A stretch of 64,000 nt of DNA from Macrolepiota albuminosa (GCA_027475525.1 JAMWFC010000055.1:124001-188000); one strand, 5' to 3'. Shown: positions 9,421 through 21,126, numbered from the stretch's first letter. Notes: generated from the sequence alone by a model not told the origin. Numbers and translations are program-made.

Positions 9421-10184
9421 TCATTCCTTGGAACGACATGTTGAACTGCAGGTCACAAATGTGTGATCCCTGAACACGCCAACTGTCTCCACTGTGTAGC
9501 CAGATGTCAGTGTCACCATTGTTAATCAAGATGTCACCCAGACGCACGTTGCAGTACCGTAGACATCACCTTCCTGGCTGACGAGCCTGACACAACGGTC
9601 AACGTTCGATTGGGCATCGTAGATCCAGATAGTCATTCCTGTATATATTTCTTGCCAGGTCCCCTGGTCGATCAAACGGTTTGGAGGCCTTATCCGACTT
9701 TGTTCTTGTGGTGGGCTTGGTGCTGGACGAATGTCGACGTCGTTTAAGAGGCGAAGTGCCTTCAGATTGGAAATATTATGGAACAACGGCATTTCTGCTG
9801 GAGCGGGATTTAAGACCTTGATAATGGGGGATGGTACGCCATCTGAAGATTCTGTGTCCGAATCAGAGCCTTCTAATTGGACTGCTGTAGTTGACGCAGG
9901 TTCATTACTGTCATTTGAACCTGGCTTTTTCAAACCGTCTGCAAGTTCTTGCTCAGCGCCTTGAAGTGTTGCACAGAACGATTGCCAGGCTTCTTCGTTA
10001 GAGTAATCTGTCCTCAGCAGAATTCCGAGTTCATGGCCATCAAGAAGAGAATCGAGCGGGTCATCATCCTGATCGAAATCGCTCTGCAGTTTTGTTAGAA
10101 TCACATAACGAATGGGTTTTCGACGCGTACGTCTAGAGACATGGCCGACTCGTGCGAAATAGTCGACTGCCTATCGTGCAACAT
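9421..10184 (-). CDS. Uncharacterised acidic protein
   Basis: No family recognised. The main exon reads ILTKLQSDFDQDDDPLDSLL, HELGILLRTDYSNEEAWQSF, CATLQGAEQELADGL, an acidic serine-rich stretch GSDSDTESSDG, then PIIKVLNPAPAEMPLFHNIS, QGTWQEIYTGMTIWIYDAQS and NVDRCVRLVSQE. A GT-AG intron from the GAA-G codon to ctacacag joins this to VETVGVFRDHTFVTCSSTC and RSKE, stop at 9421. Upstream, LRVLQEFWEDMLHDRQSTIS then HESAMSL appears coding, but linking it to RRTRRKPIRYVI needs one extra base, so the N-terminus and start (ATG at 10184 is a guess) are unsure. Convergent with RACK1. Confidence 0.55.
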
Positions 10185-10474
10185 ATCTTCCCAAAATTCT
10201 TGTAAAACGCGTAAGTGTAGTCGCCTTCTTCCATCCCCAGTGTATTGTGACCTAATTGTGGGGTATCTATTCTGTTTACATAGTCAGTTGAGGATACCAT
10301 GGAACGTGCTTAGAACGATCAAACCGAAAAATAGTGAAGAAGTTTGTCGTGCATTGTAATGCCAAGGCCTAGCACTTTGCCTGATACATGAACAGATCGG
10401 AAACAGTGAGCATTGTGAAGAGCTACATAGACTTACTTAGGCTATAACCCGTGCAAAAGTTGAGTTCTAAATGG

Positions 10475-10628
10475 AATTATCTGTGAAGTACTTTTACGCG
10501 TACGATCATGCTCTATGAATCACGCGTCACGCGGCATGACTCTCAGAATACAATTATCTGTGAAGTACTTTTACGCGTACGATCATGCTCTATGAATCAC
10601 GCGTCACGCGGCATGACTCTCAGAATAC
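10475..10628. repeat. 77-bp exact tandem pair (10475-10551 / 10552-10628)
   Basis: In unassigned sequence. Confidence 0.97.
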
Positions 10629-10700
10629 CACAAGCTCAAATTCTCTCAAATTCCCCCGCTAGCTATTTTCAAGGGGGCCTAGAATTCGAATTTTGACGCT

Positions 10701-10766
10701 CAGAATAATCTAGACCTAAGAATGAATCGTATACAGAATAATCTAGACCTAAGAATGAATCGTATA
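10701..10766. repeat. 33-bp exact tandem pair (10701-10733 / 10734-10766)
   Basis: The only pair with a different offset; match extends two further bases. Confidence 0.97.
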
Positions 10767-11066
10767 CAAGCACTAAGCTGACATCAACTGCCAGTGCGCC
10801 GCCGGTGTCCATACTTGGCTCGACTAGGTATTTCATCAATGGTTGTAAGGATGCAGCAACGTTGTATAGTACTGCATCTGTTACGGAACTTACGATTGCC
10901 ATGCAGACATTATAGGACCAGTCGGCGTAGCCATGAGGTATCAAAGGAAACCACGAGGCTTAGTCTTTAGGAAACGGAGACCGTATCTATAATATTGCGG
11001 GTATGTAAAGGTACAGATAACAGGTCATACGGCAGAAGTTCGCGACCCAGCCAGACGATCTACCAC

Positions 11067-11652
11067 CTATTTGGGAATGTAAGACTTTGAAGATATCATG
11101 GAAAGCGTATACCAGCTTACGGCACTTATATACGGGAGAGACAAGGCAGTTCCAATGAAAGGCAGCTGCCTCAAAAAGGTGATCACGACAGGGAAAAAGT
11201 CCCTGAGAACGTTGTCAAGTGAAACGATGGGAACGTATTGGAAACAGACACGCACCCAAACAGATTCAAAAACCCGAACGTCTCTACAATCATCCCAACG
11301 AACGGCCGTTTCAAAAAGACGAGGAGAATCCCTCCCAGAAAACAGATTGTTCCACGTATTTTTTGCTTACGGGCAAAAAAGTAGAACGTTTTTTGTGGGC
11401 CAATGATCAAGGTCAAGCCAGTTATAAAGAGAAGCTTTAATACATTTCTGAGCATATTGAGGAGACGAGCCAGTCCTCCAATGACATACATTTCCGAGTG
11501 CAAGAAGAGCGCCATCGAAAAAGAGCATGACGCCGAGGAGCATAAAAAGGCCCCCAAATGTCGTAAGAGCGACACCAATTTCTGCGATAAATCATTAAGT
11601 TTGTTTGAAAACGCAATTGGAAGGACTGACTTTGTGCATCGGACAACCACAT
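11067..11652 (-). CDS. GOT1: Golgi transport protein Got1
   Basis: Small four-helix membrane protein of ER-Golgi vesicle traffic. Start at 11652: MWLSDAQ, then an intron, then IGVALTTFGGLFMLLGVMLF, FDGALLALGN, a second intron, LLFITGLTLIIGPQKTFYFF, ARKQKIRGTICFLGGILLVF, LKRPFVGMIVETFGFLNLFG, a third intron and DFFPVVITFLRQLPFIGTAL-SLPYIS. The IIGPQKTFYFFARKQKIRGT core is diagnostic. The start exon and first intron lie within a 77-bp pair (11603-11756), so the ATG is present twice (11652 and 11729); the copy nearer the body was used. The last residues after SLPYIS are uncertain because a 36-bp in-frame intron is possible. Confidence 0.93.
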
Positions 11653-11756
11653 TGTAAGACGACCAAAGAGAGAAAATAAGTTTGAAAACGCAATTGGAAG
11701 GACTGACTTTGTGCATCGGACAACCACATTGTAAGACGACCAAAGAGAGAAAATAA
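11603..11756. repeat. 77-bp exact tandem pair (11603-11679 / 11680-11756)
   Basis: Duplicates the GOT1 start exon. Confidence 0.97.
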
Positions 11757-12948
11757 AAAAGGAAGTCGAATGACGAGAAAGTGTCTCGGGAACGAGAGAG
11801 AGCGCAGTTGTGAGAGTTCTGACGATGAGCTCGTGACAAAGACGCGTCCTGCGCCACGTGGCTACTTCCCATCACTCCAAAAGAAACTAAGAGGACTTAG
11901 AGGAGCTAGCTGTTCAACCAATATGTCCTCCATCCTTCTTTCGCAAGCAACTCGCGTGCTTCTATAATATATTCGATTGCAAGATCTCCTCAGGCTGAAT
12001 CATCTCACAAGCACAAGGCTCTATTGATCAGAGGACTTATCCCATCTCTTCCCGAGCTTTGAGTTTGAGTTCTCTCGACAACCGCTCCACTTATGGTGTC
12101 TTTCATCGATATCGATAAGGATATGTGAAGGGTTTCCATATGATGTGAACTTATCTCTAATTCAAAGGGTCGAAACAGCTACCCTCGTGGTCATCCTCTA
12201 ACTATACTGGGCTCAAGGATCCGGGCAGGGCAGTCATCTCCGTTCTACTAGAGGTACCAAAGTCAAGGATCATGGGAAGATCCATATTCATATGCATGCT
12301 TCATGGTCTATGCCTTTTGGAACGTGAGAACTCCTTCATTTTTACGACACAGGCTTTTTTATATCAGATGCCTTAAGTCCGTTGAGAACGCACCCTCTGT
12401 GGCTGTAGATTGTATACCTGCAAATTTCAATCACCCAAATAAAGAATTATGCAGACCAACTGGATCTTTGTAGCCTAACATTCCGATGTGTGACCTCAAG
12501 TTAGTTAATCATGGTCGCTCCACATGTGGGCAGCTTGGTCTCGAGTATGGAGCACCTTATGAACACAATCGTCCAAGTATAGTTTTACGAGACGTAATTA
12601 TTCATTTACCCACCGTGACTATATAAATGTGTTGCACACCGAAGATCGGAGAAGCAACTTTGGAAGAGACGTAATTATTCATTTACCCACCGTGACTATA
12701 TAAATGTGTTGCACACCGAAGATCGGAGAAGCAACTTTGGAAGAGGCCATATCGGTAACAATTTATATGCATGTTTACGGAAAGCACCAATTTTAGGGGA
12801 CACAAAATTTAACAAAGTCAGATGGTCAAGACCGACGTCAGAATTCGATTCCGGGAACATTACAATATGGTACAATAATTCGTGTCCGTAATCTCAAGAA
12901 CACCGATGGACAGCTGACCCTGGGTGTGGACCCCGACTTTAACTCACC
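11653..12948. other. 1.3-kb region without a confident gene
   Basis: GOT1 upstream sequence to about 11.9 kb. At 11922 an ATG opens MSSILLSQATR; a gtgctt...ctcag intron would add AESSHKHKALLIRGLIPSL before a stop. I do not recognise it and no continuation is clear, so it may be a degraded gene. A 77-bp pair is at 12589-12742. Confidence 0.4.
12589..12742. repeat. 77-bp exact tandem pair (12589-12665 / 12666-12742)
   Basis: Non-coding region downstream of the disordered minus-strand gene. Confidence 0.97.
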
Positions 12949-14426
12949 TTAACAACGGGCTTGCTTCGCCCGTATGACACGGTCGAAAGCTTCCTTGATA
13001 GGCGTTCTCCGTGCGAGGATAGTGAGATGATTGTTTAAGTAAGGACCAGGCAGAAGGGGATGTATGCCTTCAAGATTCGCATGAGGATTGACCGGCGGGA
13101 AAAAAGCGATAGCCTGCGGAGAAGGTGGACGAGTGACCATAGGCAGGTGGACGAGCGAAGAGAGTGCGGCAGAGGAAGAAGTTTGTGAGAAAGTCGACAA
13201 TGTGCGTTTGCGATCACTGAGACTCCAATTTACAGAGTCCCGTAAACCAGAGTGCACCGGAAGAGTGGAGACGGATCGAGCGGAAGAAACGGACTGGCGG
13301 CGTCGAGAAGATAAACCTTGTTCAGACACACGAGGCGAAGTTGAAGAAGTCTTGAGGCTCGATGTCGGAGATGACGATAACTTGCCGTCTTGCAGGATAG
13401 TTTGTGATGACGGCGCTGAGTTCGGGATATCCTGAATCACTGTTAGGGGCTCGAGAGGTACAGGTTTCGGGGTGGATGGCTGGCCGTATGAATAACCGCG
13501 TATGAGGGGATGCGGACGCAGCGATTGTTCGCTCCTGACGGAGTGCGACGATGAAGGGCGAGTACCCATGTGACGGCGATTAGGAATGCGGGGACTTGGA
13601 TTGTTGGGCGACGGGGTCTGTGACCTGGAACAGACGGTGTTCGCTTCGGCAACATCTGGTCGGTGATTCTGCGCCAGAAGTTGCTGCATCTGTGCTGTGG
13701 GGATGGCCTTGATGGGTGGTAGAGTGGGCGTACGGAGTTCAGCGCGGCTTTCGTGGCGCAGTTGTGAGGGCGGCTGTGCGGTCTGTGGCGGTGACTCGGG
13801 GCGCAACGGAGGTCCATTCGTGGCTACTATACGAAAATCTGACTGGCGAGCAGTCTCTAAACGAGAAAGCGAAGCGGATTCCATGCGGGCGCCTTTAGTT
13901 GGGCGCTGCGGCAGGAGCTGGCGCTCCCCTGTCAGTCTGCGAATCGCTTCCTCATCGTCTAACTCGGACTCTGAGTCTGAGGGGTGGTTGTTGGGAGTGG
14001 CAGCGCCACTCTCGCTGGATTCCCATTCTCCTTCGTCGTCGTCTTCTCCAGAACTGGCTATGGTAAAGCCGGGCTTACCCTGTGGCTTGGCGTTGGTGTG
14101 ATTGAAAGTGCGCTGTTTCTGTACTACTTGTTGAACTTGTTCTCGGGAGTGGGCGCGCTGCGCATTGGCTCCCCGTGCCGGACCTTTGGAGTATGTTTGA
14201 TAGTTCTTGAATGAAGAAACGTGTTCAAAACAGCTCGTCACGGAGTGGATATAAGCTTATCTTGACATACATCATGAGGGATACCGGTTTTCTTGGGTTT
14301 GTCAGCAGATTTGGGTTGGTGCTCCTTCTGGGTGAACTGAAGGTTTGCACCAAGCTTGGAAGTGGAGGAAGCTCGAGAGTGAGAGCGGAGGAGACCGGTA
14401 CCACCGCCCCTGTGGGCCTTGGGCAT
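12949..14426 (-). CDS. Disordered fungal protein, function unknown
   Basis: Start at 14426: MPKAHRGGGTGLLRSHSRAS, then STSKLGANLQFTQKEH and KPKKTGIPHD; an intron with gtatgtcaag donor and cattcaag acceptor joins NYQTYSKGPARGANAQRAHS. The long second exon carries GFTIASSGEDDDEGEWESSE, an acidic DSESELDDEEAIRRLTG patch, many Ser/Pro runs and a conserved-looking end, YLNNHLTILARRTPIKEAFD then RVIRAKQARC. About 460 residues, mostly low complexity. The short N-terminal, acidic and C-terminal blocks look like islands of conservation; a relationship to Mks1/DUF3295-type TOR-pathway proteins is possible but not shown. Its 5' end is 119 bp from UTP6, head to head. Confidence 0.75.
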
Positions 14427-14545
14427 GGTTGCAGCTGTGTTGGCTGTTGATAAAATAAGCTTAAACTTGACTTCAGTTCCGGCCCGCTCGCTTGCACAAA
14501 TTTATTTCTGGTCACAACCACGTCGTTCTATAACTCTACTTTGCC

Positions 14546-16647
14546 ATGGAGCGGGTTCAGTTTCAACAAGAGCAGGTATTGCGATTGGACACCTCATGTA
14601 TGAAGAAATTAATTTTGTTGAAAAAACTGTAGATGCTCGATGAGCTTAAAGACCTCGTCGAGAAACGCCTTTTCACTCAAGTGAGCCAGCTTTCCGGCAT
14701 TTTTTCTTGAGATTTCAATGTTTAATCTCTGCAGACAGAGGTCAAGCAGATCGTGAAAAAGCGCACCGCGTTTGAGACAGCTCTTGTGCGACGCGTTGCC
14801 CAAAAAGCAGATTTTCTGCGCTATGCTTCTTATGAAATGGGTCTGGAACAACTACGTCGCAAACGCGCAGCACGGACAAGTAAGCAACCTCACTCGTTGT
14901 ACTAGACAGTCTAATGTATGCAATCTAGAATCGGAGTCTACCATCCCATCGATCTCAGACTATGCTCTCGTTCGGCGACAATTTCAGATATTTGAACGCG
15001 CTTTGAAAAAATTCAAGTCGGACGTTGCACTTTGGATACAGTACATACAAGTCGCGCAACGTGAAGGAGCACGCGCTCTGGTTGGTCGAATATCGGCCAG
15101 GTTCGTGAAGGCAGCTACTCGATGGGTATCGATGTTCATGTCCACCTTCTCTCAGGGCTCTTCAGCTACATCCCAACCAGCCAGCACTCTATATTCTAGC
15201 TGCCTCCCATGAACTAAACCATCAGTCCCCGTCCTCTGCGCGTACGCTCCTTCAACGTGGCATTCGAATGAATGCTGATAGCATTGAGCTATGGCGGGAG
15301 TATGCCCGTCCTCTGCGCGTACGCTCCTTCAACGTGGCATTCGAATGAATGCTGATAGCATTGAGCTATGGCGGGAGTATGCAAAGATGGAACTCGGATT
15401 CATTGAGAATCTTAGGCGCCGCTGGGAAGTCCTTGGGAGCGCAACTGCGCCCAGTGCAAGGGTAGAAACGATACTGATGACCCCAAACCTCATCATGGAG
15501 ACCAAGCACGATGGCGCAGAGGACGCAAGGAAGGAGATTCTCCAAGGAGCAATTGTAAAATCAGTAATGGACAGGGCAGCACAAGGTACGCCGACCACCA
15601 CCATTAATGAGAGGCAACTTCTTTGACAACCGACACACTCAACAGCTCTTCCCAAACTCGAACTTTTCGAGACCCTTAAAACGTTGGTGACAGAGTATCC
15701 TTCGCCGTCATCCCTGCGAGAAACGTTGCTCGAGCATCTCTATAATTTGGTGAAAGAGAGACTGCCTGATGATGCAGGGGCGATTAAGATGCGGGCAAGC
15801 CGGTTTCTTACTCCTGAACTCAAGGGTGAGGCGTTGGTGGAGGGATTGAGGCAGGCCAATGAAGAGTTGCTTGAAGCAGCAGGTGGAGACGACGCGCGTG
15901 AGGAGGTCTGCCAGGTTTATGCCGCATTTGTAGAGGAATGGTGTGGCACGACAATTGACGGAAACATGGTGAGCGGTGATAATTGATTAGTATACATAAT
16001 TCATTCCTAACGGCCGCTGATGATTGATAGAAACAATATCTCATTTCAACACTGCGATCACTTTGTCAGCACATAATTCATTCCTAACGGCCGCTGATGA
16101 TTGATAGAAACAATATCTCATTTCAACACTGCGATCACTTTGTCAGCAAAACGCAAGATATCGCCATCGCTGTTAGCCGGTCACATCAGCGCGATGACAA
16201 ATACGGAAGGGGAGCCTGCCAAGGTATTGGGTCTTGCACGGAAATATAGTAAAAAGGCACGGACCTCGGCCCCTGTTTGGTTGGCGCGGCTCGAGGCCGA
16301 GAAGCGGTTTGGGGGTCCAGTGGGGGCTGTTTGGAGGGAAGCGAGGAACGCGGTAAGAGGGACTGTGGGCGAGGTTGAGGGGGTCTGGGGGGTCCAGTGG
16401 GGGCTGTTTGGAGGGAAGCGAGGAACGCGGTAAGAGGGACTGTGGGCGAGGTTGAGGGGGTCTGGGGACTAATTCTGTGTGATGCTGCGGAGGAGCGAAA
16501 AAGAATTCAAGAGGTGAGTGACACAAGCGTGACAGGCTAGGACTGAATGGGACTGTTGATCAGGAACTGCTTAAAGAGAGCATGCGACAGGGGATAGATG
16601 GGTTGCACGAGACGCTGCTGATGAGCTATGCTCGGGTGTGTGCATGA
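14546..16647 (+). CDS. UTP6: U3 snoRNP / SSU processome protein Utp6 (HAT repeats)
   Basis: Nucleolar protein for 18S rRNA maturation. Exons: MERVQFQQEQ, MLDELKDLVEKRLFTQ, TEVKQIVKKRTAFETALVRR, VAQKADFLRYASYEMGLEQL-RRKRAART, then SISDYALVRRQFQIFERALK, KFKSDVALWIQYIQVAQREG, a HAT unit ALQLHPNQPALYILAASHEL, SSARTLLQRGIRMNADSIEL-WREYAKMELGFIENLRRR. The C-terminal half has further HAT-like helices (KVLGLARKYSKKARTSAPVW) and ends MRQGIDGLHETLLMSYARVC. Three 77-bp pairs interrupt it: 15228-15381 and 16311-16464 collapse cleanly, 15994-16147 needs one extra base. The N-terminal signature and HAT pattern make the call firm. Confidence 0.92.
15228..15381. repeat. 77-bp exact tandem pair (15228-15304 / 15305-15381)
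   Basis: In UTP6; clean collapse gives WREYAKMELG. The match is 78 bp long because the next base also agrees. Confidence 0.97.
15994..16147. repeat. 77-bp exact tandem pair (15994-16070 / 16071-16147)
   Basis: UTP6 intron end and exon; one extra base after 16147 gives RSLCQ-KRKISPSLL. Confidence 0.97.
16311..16464. repeat. 77-bp exact tandem pair (16311-16387 / 16388-16464)
   Basis: UTP6; clean collapse gives EGVWGLILCDAAEE. Confidence 0.97.
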
Positions 16648-16755
16648 GGTGCAATTGGGGACCGAGCTGCGGTCGGATCAGGATGCTGATTCGGCCTGAT
16701 GGGACCATATGGCAAGTTCTTATCTCACGAGCTGGGAGTGTAGTAGGGTAGGATT

Positions 16756-16815
16756 GCAGTCTGGCAGTATGCAGTCTGGCAGTATGCAGTCTGGCAGTAT
16801 GCAGTCTGGCAGCAT
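16756..16815. repeat. 15-bp minisatellite, 4 units
   Basis: Four near-perfect copies of gcagtctggcagtat followed by degenerate agtc/cagcag pieces to about 16862. It lies just downstream of UTP6. Confidence 0.9.
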
Positions 16816-17110
16816 AGTAGTCTAGTAATCTAACAGTCCAATAGTCCAGCAGTGCAGCAGTCCGGATGCAGTAATCTATTGGCAATATAACGCAATCTAT
16901 AGTAAGTAGTCATGACTCGCGTGGCAGCTAACCACATGGTTGCAAATTAATGTGACAGTCGCCGTTTCTTCTCGTCACTTCTCCCTCCATCATCCTCTTC
17001 GAACATCTCGTCGACGTCGACGGGCGTCGTTCCTTTCGCACCGCTGGAGAGGGTCCCCTTCGCTGTATGCGTCGCCGTCCTTGTCGAGTACATCTCTGAG
17101 AGCAGAGCCC

Positions 17111-20100
17111 ATGTTGCAGTATCACGTTCAGCTGCCTCCGCTTTCGCTCTCCCCAAAGATTTCTACTCGTAAAGACTCCGACTTCTTTCGCCCAAATGAC
17201 CTTTTGACCACAAAGCGCCTCTCCAAAGACCCTTTTTCTCGTACTCTTTTTTCTAATTTACCCTCTTCTCCTACCTCTGCCCCCATCTCCCTGCCACGTT
17301 CCCCCAGGCAGTCCGACCTTCTCTCCCAGCCTTGGCTTCCTTCCAACTCCATCGCTGCTTCCCGTCACTCCTCTGTTTCCTCCTCTGCCATCGAGGACGT
17401 TCTCTTCCCTGGTGATTTCGTTGGCCAGGATGGTTTCCTTCAAGGCGAAAAAATCCGCCTCGTCCTCAACCATTCCGGTTCTGGCCTATCTGACTATCAG
17501 GAACCAGCCCAGGAATTCCAGGTCAAGCGCCGTCTCGGCCATGGCAGCTACGCTGTTGTCTATCTCGTTCAGGAAGTTCTCTATCGTCCCCAGCCCTCAG
17601 AAGATGGTCATACGTCCATCGTCGGCATGCTCGAGCTCGACAATGTCAAGGCAACCGATGCCGTTTTCGGCCGCGAATACGCCATCAAGTGCTTGTCCAA
17701 AGCCAACCTTGATGGTGAGGATTTGGCTGCACAGATGTCAGAGGTCTGGTCTCTTCCCTTCTCGCTTCCATTCAACCCTAGTTCTTATCATTCCGTCAGG
17801 TGAACATTCATCAGTCTCTTCGATCCCATCCCAACATCGTCACCCTTCACCGCACCTTAGAAACTTCTTCGTTTCTTCTTCTTCTCTTGGAATACGTTCC
17901 AGGTGAAGACTTATTTTACTTTTTGGAACAAGCCCGCGACCATTTTGATTCAAGTGTCGCTGACTTTTCTGTATCTCACACACCCCCAACTCCCAGTCTG
18001 CTCTCCACTCTTCATCCAGCTCAACTTCTTTCTCGCACTCGTCTTCGCCTCATATCTTCCATGTTCTCCCAGATGTGTGATGCTGTTGCCGCATGCCATG
18101 ATCAATCAGTCTTCCACCGTGATATCAAGCCTGAAAACTTCATTGTCACAGACGGTTGGACTACTTCGTCCAATGGTCGTCAGGAACGCAGGGTTATTGT
18201 TAAACTCTCAGACTTTGGCTTGTCAACGACAGATGTTGCTTCCTCTGATATGGATTGCGGCAGTGCCCCCTATATGAGTTATGGTTTGTCTTTGGCTTGT
18301 CAACGACAGATGTTGCTTCCTCTGATATGGATTGCGGCAGTGCCCCCTATATGAGTTATGGTTTGTACACGCTTACTTGTGGTTGCATTGTTCTTGCCTG
18401 ATAATCTCTCTTTCAGAATGCAGAAATAATATTGCCCCTACTTATCGCCCCCGTGCCGCCGATGTCTGGTCGTTGGGTATCGTGCTAATTAACATGTTCG
18501 TTATCATTCCTTTCTCTCCGACTTGTTGCTTATTAATAATAATATAGGCTCTACCATCGTGCTAATTAACATGTTCGTTATCATTCCTTTCTCTCCGACT
18601 TGTTGCTTATTAATAATAATATAGGCTCTACCATCTAACCCTTGGACGGACACCGCCCAAGGAGCTTGCTCATCTTTTGACCTTTATCGCAGGGACCCCG
18701 TCAATTTCTTCATGTACCGGTTTGCAGGAATGACTCGTCCAGTCGCTGAACACCTCGCCACCAAGGTATTCTGCATCCTCGAGGATCCCGAGGATGATTC
18801 GCCGCGCATCAGCGCTCGTGAATTTGGCGTCTGGGTTCGACAACTGCCTTCGCTTCTCGGCAGTCATACCATTCACCGAACCGTATCAAATAGTTCCCAA
18901 GGTCATCCCATCGCCTCCTCCACGCCTCTTTCGCATCGTCCATCTTCGAGGCATCCCTCAGGAACGTCGACTGTCCGAAGTCCAGCAGTTCAACCTCGTA
19001 TCCTATCCCGCGCTCCTTCCCTCAGCCCGGCATATGAGGCTCGTGAGCATTCGGATCTCTCAACTGTTTACGATCATGAACCAGAGCCTGAAGAGACTGA
19101 GCAAGATGATCGCGGTGAAGGGGGAGTTTTGGAAGGTATGGAGTCTAGATCGACATCGACTAACAGGAGAAGGAAGCGAGGTGCCCGCAAGGGCAAAGGT
19201 GCTTCCACTCAGGATGCCAAGGACGAAACGTTGGCAACGCTCGCCGATGCGTCCCAGTCCCTTGCACGCGAGATTAGCAAGGCATCTAGGTCCTCGTCTA
19301 CCAACCTGTCTGTGTCCAGCCGCAAAACTGGAACTACCAGCTCGTCCCGTCGTGCTCGTGAACCGTTTGAGCCGGTGTCTTTGTATGCCATGCCGACCGC
19401 CCTACTCAACGTTGCGCGCAGCTCCAGTGCCAGTAGCCGTGGAGTTCCGCCGCCGCCCCCGCCAGTTCCCACGGTTTCACCACCTCCTGTGATGAAGAAG
19501 CCATCGAAATGGAAGCTCAGCTTTGGCAAGAACAGTGCCTCTGCGTTGGCGGCACCAGGACGTGTGTCTCCTGTGGAAGAGGTCTCTCCATCCTCGTCCG
19601 TGGACACCCATAGCTCACACATCATGTCAACCACCGCCACCAACGTCACCAACCTTATCATGGGCCTAGATGCACCACATCCTCAATCTTCTTCCACATC
19701 ATGTCAACCACCGCCACCAACGTCACCAACCTTATCATGGGCCTAGATGCACCACATCCTCAATCTTCTTCGTAAATTCAGAAGAGAAGTTCTCAACGTG
19801 GGGTAGAGGTCGGCGTGATAGGTTCTATGGTCTCTCTCCCTCCAATGCGAGCAACAAGTCGTTGGCACTCGTGTCAGAACCATACTGGGAGAGACGCAAC
19901 GATCGTGCAGTCTCCCCCAATAGCACAGCAACAAGTCGTTGGCACTCGTGTCAGAACCATACTGGGAGAGACGCAACGATCGTGCAGTCTCCCCCAATAG
20001 CACGCGCAGTGGACGGCCCTTGGCGTCAAGTGCAAGTTCAGTGGTATCGACCAATTGGCGCAGCTCGATAGGTACTACATCCAGCGCAGGCACATCTACC

Positions 20101-20635
20101 TCTGCATTCACACGATACAGCAATTCGAGTTCTCGGAGCATATCGACTACAGCCACTAGTGTGTCGTCGACGAGCTGGCGTACAAATGTGAAAGCAAAAT
20201 CGACGACGACTTTCAAGAGCAACAACACTGGTTACACAGCCCTCCCAAAGAATATCAAGAGTACGTGGTGTTGATTTACTTCCTCTCGAGTCTGTAGTTG
20301 ATATATTTAATCAAGTCATGGACGGTGTTCCTTGGGAGCTCGATGAACTGCCCCGCGGTCAACATCCCAAACCTGTTGGGGACATCTTTGGAACGCCTCC
20401 TGTTCGGAAACAGCGCACAAAGAAGAACAAGGACGTGAAACTCGACACGATTACTGAGCGGCCTCAGAATGCGGCTGCTGGAAAGTCGCTTGAGGCTCAA
20501 AGACGTGACGCGTCTACGAGCACGACGGACCTTGGGGGCTTGGGTAGCGGAAAGGAGGACGGCGAAGGTGTGAAGAAAGTACAGAGAGGCCAGATCAATG
20601 CGTTGGCGAAGATGTTATCAGCGTTGCGGCGGTAA
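17111..20635 (+). CDS. Serine/threonine protein kinase, Ran1/Ksp1/Sks1 type
   Basis: Start MLQYHVQLPPLSLSPKI. Kinase domain from about residue 135: glycine loop RRLGHGSYAVVYLVQE, VAIK-type lysine in EYAIKCLSKANLD, catalytic loop VFHRDIKPENF, DFGLSTTD, activation segment GSAPYMSYECRNN, then RPRAADVWSLGIVLINMLY, NPWTDTAQGACSSFDLYRRD and PVNFFMYRFAGMTRPVAEHL. The SYECR motif plus the long inserts is typical of this nutrient-signalling family. A long Ser/Pro-rich tail with PPPPPPVPTVSPPPVMKKPS follows; the last exon starts after an intron at about 20262-20312 and ends INALAKMLSALRR. Four 77-bp pairs: one in an intron/exon edge, 18479-18632 and 19618-19771 need one extra base, 19850-20003 collapses cleanly. 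Confidence 0.9.
18213..18366. repeat. 77-bp exact tandem pair (18213-18289 / 18290-18366)
   Basis: Covers the kinase DFG exon end and an intron donor, so both copies offer a splice site. Confidence 0.97.
18479..18632. repeat. 77-bp exact tandem pair (18479-18555 / 18556-18632)
   Basis: Kinase exon/intron/exon; one extra base after 18632 gives MLYQSNPWTD. Confidence 0.97.
19618..19771. repeat. 77-bp exact tandem pair (19618-19694 / 19695-19771)
   Basis: Kinase tail; one extra base after 19771 gives PQSSSVNSEEKF. Confidence 0.97.
19850..20003. repeat. 77-bp exact tandem pair (19850-19926 / 19927-20003)
   Basis: Kinase tail; clean collapse gives SPNSTRSGRPLA. Confidence 0.97.
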
Positions 20636-21126
20636 TTTGGGAGCAGGCGAACATGGACTATCGGCGGGTTCGTATGTAGGACGATGGCGCGCATCGAATC
20701 TGGCATTTTAAGTCGCGTTGTATTGGTATAGTAGCTTTATTATGGTACGCCCGTCAGTTTGATTTTTACCCAGTGATGCGTATTATCAGACGTCGATCAA
20801 ACCCCACTCCATAGGTCCTTCCTTTATTGTGGTACACTCTTGGACAATTTGTGTACAAAAGAAACGACACGCATATTATCGTGTAAATCCCTTCATTGTT
20901 AAATAAATGCAGCCTCTTGGACAATTTGTGTACAAAAGAAACGACACGCATATTATCGTGTAAATCCCTTCATTGTTAAATAAATGCAGCCCTCTTTCTA
21001 TCAGTACAAATATATAAATAGTTCTTAACAGGTATTCAATAAATATTATCCTTGCTTTCTCCGACCTAACCAAGGAACTCGATACAATTTGTTGCCCATC
21101 ATCCTTTATCCAATGAAGCCTGCGAA
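20636..21126. other. Convergent spacer between kinase and cyclin
   Basis: AT-rich, with a 77-bp tandem pair at 20837-20990. No gene seen. Confidence 0.6.
20837..20990. repeat. 77-bp exact tandem pair (20837-20913 / 20914-20990)
   Basis: Convergent spacer. Confidence 0.97.

Larger units (their letters stand above)
10185..11066. other. Unassigned spacer, possible remnant coding on minus strand
   Basis: Contains a 77-bp tandem pair at 10475-10628 and a 33-bp tandem pair at 10701-10766. On the minus strand 10669-10944 is open (for example DTGGALAVDVSLVLVYDSFL) but has no ATG and no family match; the 33-bp pair makes an 11-residue repeat in it. I cannot call a gene. Confidence 0.4.

Noticed and set aside
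13088..14101. Plus-strand ORFs opposite the disordered gene
   Set aside because: Low-complexity antisense shadows of the Ser/Pro-rich minus-strand exon.
16756..16815. 15-bp repeats as a CRISPR array
   Set aside because: Units are directly adjacent with no unique spacers; this is a minisatellite in a eukaryotic genome.
16947..17473. Minus-strand ORFs opposite the kinase N-terminus
   Set aside because: Glu/Gly-rich antisense shadows without any domain.
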